A program made the position numbers and the translations under genes. A model generated the notes under the pieces. That model was not told where the DNA came from and ran no database searches. It saw only the letters and a list, made by a program, of their open reading frames with translations. A DNA stretch of 26,051 bases from an uncultured Lachnospiraceae bacterium (GTDB lineage: Bacteria > Bacillota > Clostridia > Lachnospirales > Lachnospiraceae), in NCBI GenBank assembly GCA_910588775.1, contig CAJURH010000004.1, positions 97,226-123,276 of the forward strand, written 5' to 3'. This document shows, piece by piece, positions 22,465 through 26,051 of this stretch (its first letter is position 1; every line of letters begins with the position of its first letter).

Positions 22465-23634
22465 TCAGGATTCCTCATCGTCTTCAATTAATAAATACAC
22501 ATCTGTATGGTACATCCCCTTGGAAGAAGCCTCTTCATGACTGGCCACATAGATGTCGATGCAATTTTTCTTAATGCCAGATCCACAGTCTTCCGCCACA
22601 TACACTTGCCCATTAACCACCACTTTCGTCCCATAGGGAATCTGCTTGGGGTCCACTGCTATGGTGTGGTTGGTCACCGGAACGGCTCCGCTGGCTGTGG
22701 AATTCATACCGGAATATGGCCCGCAGCAAATGCTGCATGCGCAATAATGGGTGATTCGGAAATCTCCCAGCGGCTCCAGTTTCGCCGTGGCGGAAACATT
22801 CACCACCTCGCCCTCATTTACGATAATGGCGTTGGCCGCCTCTGTGGAGTCCTGAAGGTTTTCTGTAACCGCCTTGGCCCAGATGCTCTCTGAACTGCCC
22901 TCAGAAGGCTCAAGAAGCGCTTCGCCTTCAATCACCTGCTCTTCCAAGTCCTCTTCTTCTATATCCACATCCGCTGTGTTTTCCGATTGAGCGGCGTCCT
23001 TCTCTTCTCTTTGTTCCTTTTCGTCCTCTTTGATCTCGGACAGTACAGAATTCTGCACAAAACCGGACACTTTTTTTCCAGAATCGCTGGTATAAGAAAT
23101 TCTGCTCCAGTTGTCGTTGCACACGCCGGTGCAGGTTACCCGGTCGCCTTTGGCCACCTCTCCCACGCTTAATCCGTCACGAATGCCCGGAAAATTCAAG
23201 ACCTGGGATTCTTCCACTATCTCCAGCTTCTCGTTCATCTTCTTAATCAGCGGGTCGCTGGACAGATAATAGGATTCCGCATAGCCGTATACCTTCTTGC
23301 CCTTCTCCTCAATCACCAGCTTACTCCAGCCGTTGTCACACAGACCCACCCGGTCCACCTGCGCCCCGAAGGAGACGTTTTTAACGGAGGATGCGTCTAT
23401 GTTGGGTTGTTCGCGGATTTTTAAGGAAGCGCTGGAACTGTAGACTTCCCCGGTGAAAGCCACCATTTTGCCTTTGTTGCCTTTCCCGTCTTCAAAATAC
23501 TGTATCACGGCCGGTGTGCCTTTGGCCTCGATTTTATTAATCGCTGTTTTATAGTCCAACGTGACAGCTTTAACGCCTGTAGGCAATACAATCGCAAAAG
23601 AAATTGACAGCAAAACCGCTAAAATTTTCTTCAC
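22465..23634 (-). CDS. Secreted SH3b-repeat and 3D-domain cell-wall protein
   Basis: An exported protein of 389 residues. Residues 1-23 are a signal peptide (M-K-K, hydrophobic core, cut after V-K-A). Two bacterial SH3 regions follow (about 59-125 and 139-198), likely cell-wall binding, then an acidic low-complexity linker (about 200-250). The C-terminus (292-384) is a 3D domain with D328 in A-V-D, D349 in A-E-D and D360 in I-D-I-Y, plus Cys pairs C298/C300 and C303/C304. 3D domains share the double-psi beta-barrel fold of lytic transglycosylases (MltA, RpfB/YabE-type), so peptidoglycan remodelling is the likely role. The start is GTG at 23634, with AAAGGAG upstream, 20 bases after the foldase stop. 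Confidence 0.87.
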   Translation of the reverse strand: MKKILAVLLSISFAIVLPTGVKAVTLDYKTAINKIEAKGTPAVIQYFEDGKGNKGKMVAFTGEVYSSSASLKIREQPNIDASSVKNVSFGAQVDRVGLCDNGWSKLVIEEKGKKVYGYAESYYLSSDPLIKKMNEKLEIVEESQVLNFPGIRDGLSVGEVAKGDRVTCTGVCNDNWSRISYTSDSGKKVSGFVQNSVLSEIKEDEKEQREEKDAAQSENTADVDIEEEDLEEQVIEGEALLEPSEGSSESIWAKAVTENLQDSTEAANAIIVNEGEVVNVSATAKLEPLGDFRITHYCACSICCGPYSGMNSTASGAVPVTNHTIAVDPKQIPYGTKVVVNGQVYVAEDCGSGIKKNCIDIYVASHEEASSKGMYHTDVYLLIEDDEES

Positions 23635-23654
23635 CCTGCACTCCTTTCTGCTGA

Positions 23655-24881
23655 CTATTCTTCGGTATCCTTTTCTTGCGCTTCCGGGGCCTCGTCCTCT
23701 CCCTGGTCGCTATCCTGCGCTTCTTCGCTCTCATTTGAGGAAACTTCTTCCTGGTCCGCTTCGTTGTCAGACACGTCCTCGGTCTCTTCCTCCTGTTTGA
23801 ATGTGAATTTCCGGTTGGCGGTTACTTTCAGCGTCTTCAAGACTTTCTTGTCCACCTGGATATCCGCCTTGTCTTTCCAGTCTTCTATCATGTCGTCGTA
23901 CATATCCTGCTTACGCTCGGATATAATAGAATCTTTTTTCTCATTGGTGGACTCTTCGTCGAAAGCCTTCTCCAGTCTTACCACATAGTACGCGCCGTCT
24001 TCTTCCACCAGTTCACTGGCCACCTCTCCGTCCGCCAGATCTTTCACCACATCCTGCACAGACTGGGGCACGCCGCCAATGTCTTCTTCCTCTTCGTCAT
24101 CTTCCTTCTCTGGCGGATTGGCCGTAAAATGAGTCTCCGTAACGCTTAACTCCTCGTCCACATCTTTGGCGATGGCATCCATGTCCGCGTTGGCTGTGGC
24201 AAGCGCTTCGTCCAAAATCTGCTGCGCCTTTTCCTTAGCGGTGGCTTCTTTCGCCTTCTCCTCCTCATTGGCGCTGGCGCTATCCCCGCCTTCTTCTGTA
24301 TCTTTCTCTTCCACCGTCACATAGGTTACCGTGGTCTGCTGCGCCTCATTGTCGCTGACTTTTGTGTCCACGTCCGCCACCATGGGATCAAACATTTTCT
24401 TCTCGTAAGTTTGCAGCTCCAACGCGGTCTCAATGTCCGCCTGGGTGACTGCCAGATTTTCCAACGTTGCTTGTGAGTTCGCCTCTATAAATTGTTTGGC
24501 GGCTTCCGTGATTTTCTTCTGCTCTTTCTTGGTTATCTTAACGTCGTAGTCTTTGGCTTTCTCTCTAAGCAGGTACATCACCTCTACCTGTTCCACCACA
24601 TCGTCGCGGGCCGACTCTCCATAAGTCTCCCCGGTCTTCTCATCTGATACCTGATCCCACAGCCCGTCGTTGGCGCCGCCAAAATACATTTCATACATGG
24701 CCTGGGTCTGGGCCTGCTGGTACCTGGTCATGAAGCTGACCACTCCCAGGGGAACCTGCTCCCCGTTTACTGTAACCGCCACACTGCTCCCATCCATTTT
24801 ACTGGAACAGCCGGTCAATCCTGTGGCTGCCAGAACGCCTGCCAGGCATCCCAGTGCGATTTTCTTGCCTATATATCTCAT
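23655..24881 (-). CDS. Lipoprotein peptidyl-prolyl isomerase / foldase of the PrsA-SurA type
   Basis: A protein of 408 residues. A lipoprotein signal ends in L-T-G-C-S-S, with C25 as the lipid-anchored residue. Residues 35-175 form a SurA_N-like helical chaperone region (V-A-V-T-V-N-G-E-Q-V start). Residues 185-320 look like a degenerate parvulin-type domain interrupted by acidic Ala/Glu/Lys-rich segments and ending in G-A-Y-Y-V-V-R-L-E-K. The last 50 residues are an extremely acidic Glu/Asp/Ser tail. It probably assists folding of exported proteins at the outer face of the membrane; whether isomerase activity remains is uncertain. GGGAGGAAA precedes the ATG. It sits between mfd and the secreted 3D-domain gene, which may be one of its clients. 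Confidence 0.84.
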   Translation of the reverse strand: MRYIGKKIALGCLAGVLAATGLTGCSSKMDGSSVAVTVNGEQVPLGVVSFMTRYQQAQTQAMYEMYFGGANDGLWDQVSDEKTGETYGESARDDVVEQVEVMYLLREKAKDYDVKITKKEQKKITEAAKQFIEANSQATLENLAVTQADIETALELQTYEKKMFDPMVADVDTKVSDNEAQQTTVTYVTVEEKDTEEGGDSASANEEEKAKEATAKEKAQQILDEALATANADMDAIAKDVDEELSVTETHFTANPPEKEDDEEEEDIGGVPQSVQDVVKDLADGEVASELVEEDGAYYVVRLEKAFDEESTNEKKDSIISERKQDMYDDMIEDWKDKADIQVDKKVLKTLKVTANRKFTFKQEEETEDVSDNEADQEEVSSNESEEAQDSDQGEDEAPEAQEKDTEE

Positions 24882-24916
24882 AGAATAATTTCCTCCCGTG
24901 TCTTGTTATAATATTG

Positions 24917-24945
24917 AGTATATACTTTTTTCCCCCCTGAGGCAA
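24917..24945 (-). promoter_or_regulatory. Putative promoter of the foldase and 3D-domain genes
   Basis: Read on the minus strand, TTGCCT (24945-24940), 17 bases and TATACT (24922-24917) lie in the 90-base gap between the mfd stop and the foldase start. Transcription would start near 24910, about 30 bases before the ATG. No terminator for mfd is evident in the gap, so read-through is also possible. Confidence 0.5.
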
Positions 24946-24971
24946 GAAGATTTACGGAAATTTCACATTCC

Positions 24972-26051
24972 CTATCCAAAGATAAAATTTTTCAGATCCA
25001 TCAGAAAACGCTCAACTTCGTCTGCCGCCGTCTTCTCGATTTTCAAAAGCATGCACGGCTTTTTCTCACTGGAAAACTGAAGCTTTCTTCCATATTTCTC
25101 TTTTAGCTTAAGAATTCTCTGAGAATCCATCTGCATCTGGGCAAACATGGTGAATTTCACTTCTTTTCCTCTCTGCTTAATCTCTGTCACGTATGCGCTG
25201 TGCCCCAGCGACTTCATATAGGCCAGCGAAAGCAGGTTCAATACCGTCCGGGGCGGCTCTCCGAAGCGGTCCATCAGCTCTTCTAACATGTCGTCCTGCT
25301 CTTCCTTACTGGAGATCCCCGCGATTCGTTTGTAGAAATTCAGCTTATGCGCCTCATTGGAAATGTACGTGTCTGGGATAAAGGCATCCATGTTCAGGTC
25401 TATGGCTGTCTCAAAGTTCTCCACGGTATGTATGCCTTTGGCTTCTTTTACCGCTTCGCTTAACATCTTGCAGTACAGGTCATATCCCACTGTCAGCATG
25501 TGCCCGTGCTGGTCCGCGCCCAACAGATTTCCTGCGCCGCGCAGTTCCAGATCCCGCATGGCAATCTTGAATCCGCTGCCCAATTCCGTATATTCCTGAA
25601 TGGCGGACAGACGCTTTTCCGCCGTTTCTTTCAATATTTGATTTCTCCGGTACATCAGGAAGGCGTACGCCGTCCGGTTGGAGCGGCCGATGCGCCCACG
25701 AAGCTGGTAGAGCTGGGATAAGCCGTACCGATCGGAATCGTGAATAATCATGGTGTTTACGTTGGATATGTCCAACCCCGTCTCGATGATAGTAGTGGAC
25801 ACCAGCACGTCCACGTCTCCGTTGATGAATCCGTACATGATTTTCTCCAGCTGCCGCTCGCTCATCTGGCCGTGGGCGTAAGCTACCTGGGCGTCCGGCG
25901 CCAGCTTAGCCACCCGACCCGCCATGTCCGCAATGTCGTTGACCCTGTTGTACACATAATATACCTGTCCGCCCCTGTTTAATTCCCTTTGAATGGCTTC
26001 CCGCACCGTCTCTTCATCGAATTCCATCACGTAGGTCTGGATGGGCATCCG
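24972..26051 (-). CDS. mfd: Transcription-repair coupling factor Mfd, C-terminal part (5' end outside window)
   Basis: The last 359 residues of Mfd; the gene continues beyond the window edge, where the frame remains open. Visible are the second RecA lobe of the SF2 translocase (V-Y-Y-V-Y-N-R-V; A-H-G-Q-M; V-S-T-T-I-I-E-T-G-L-D-I, motif V; Q-L-R-G-R-I-G-R-S, motif VI), the T-R-G-like relay after it (R-D-L-E-L-R-G-A-G-N-L-L-G) and the C-terminal TRCF regulatory domain (L-N-F-Y-K-R-I...L-M-D-R-F-G-E-P-P). Mfd removes RNA polymerase stalled at DNA lesions and recruits UvrA. Full-length Mfd is about 1150 residues, so roughly two thirds lie outside. The stop is at 24972, and the foldase gene follows after 90 bases. 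Confidence 0.97.
   Translation of the reverse strand, partial: RMPIQTYVMEFDEETVREAIQRELNRGGQVYYVYNRVNDIADMAGRVAKLAPDAQVAYAHGQMSERQLEKIMYGFINGDVDVLVSTTIIETGLDISNVNTMIIHDSDRYGLSQLYQLRGRIGRSNRTAYAFLMYRRNQILKETAEKRLSAIQEYTELGSGFKIAMRDLELRGAGNLLGADQHGHMLTVGYDLYCKMLSEAVKEAKGIHTVENFETAIDLNMDAFIPDTYISNEAHKLNFYKRIAGISSKEEQDDMLEELMDRFGEPPRTVLNLLSLAYMKSLGHSAYVTEIKQRGKEVKFTMFAQMQMDSQRILKLKEKYGRKLQFSSEKKPCMLLKIEKTAADEVERFLMDLKNFIFG

Overview
The window is dense with genes on both strands. It looks like a chromosomal segment of an anaerobic Firmicute, probably a Clostridia/Lachnospiraceae-type genome. That placement is inferred from the FabK-type fatty acid operon with its MarR regulator, the AccD-AccA fusion, the DUF134-NifX and DUF3786 pair, the 3D-domain exoprotein, the AGGAGG-type ribosome sites and the medium G+C; no rRNA or tRNA is present to confirm it.

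Left part (1-3964): the end of a zinc-ribbon/TM2 membrane protein faces an azlCD amino-acid exporter pair across a perfect-stem bidirectional terminator. Divergent from azlC runs a translationally coupled TetR - ABC ATPase - ABC-2 permease operon, probably a self-regulated exporter.

Accessory part (3999-9408): a three-gene restriction-modification-like operon has its own promoter and a TTG start. Gene 1 carries an AdoMet-binding half of an Eco57I-like methyltransferase. Gene 2 starts directly at the NPPY catalytic motif and continues into a target-recognition region. Gene 3 fuses a GIY-YIG-type nuclease, an SF2 helicase, a helical coupler and a second AdoMet-binding half. Genes 3 and 2 together resemble a type ISP enzyme cut between methyltransferase motifs I-III and IV. 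Gene 2 is an AT-rich island. This is the best candidate for an unusual system here.

Central part (9407-20048, minus strand): a complete type II fatty acid synthesis operon reads fabH-fabK-fabD-fabG-fabF-accB-fabZ-accC-accDA, then a second FabK/nitronate-monooxygenase-like flavoprotein and a MarR regulator resembling FabT. AccD and AccA are fused, and acpP is absent. The operon starts from a strong TTGACA-N17-TATACT promoter whose start point overlaps a tandem 16-bp repeat containing a FabT-like box. FabT is therefore likely to be encoded at the 3' end of the operon and to act at its 5' end.

Right part (20073-26051): a HAD phosphatase runs divergently from the fab operon. A DUF134-NifX fusion and a DUF3786 protein follow under a consensus promoter that carries a palindrome. 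On the minus strand lie the C-terminal part of mfd, a PrsA/SurA-like lipoprotein foldase and a secreted SH3b-3D domain cell-wall protein.
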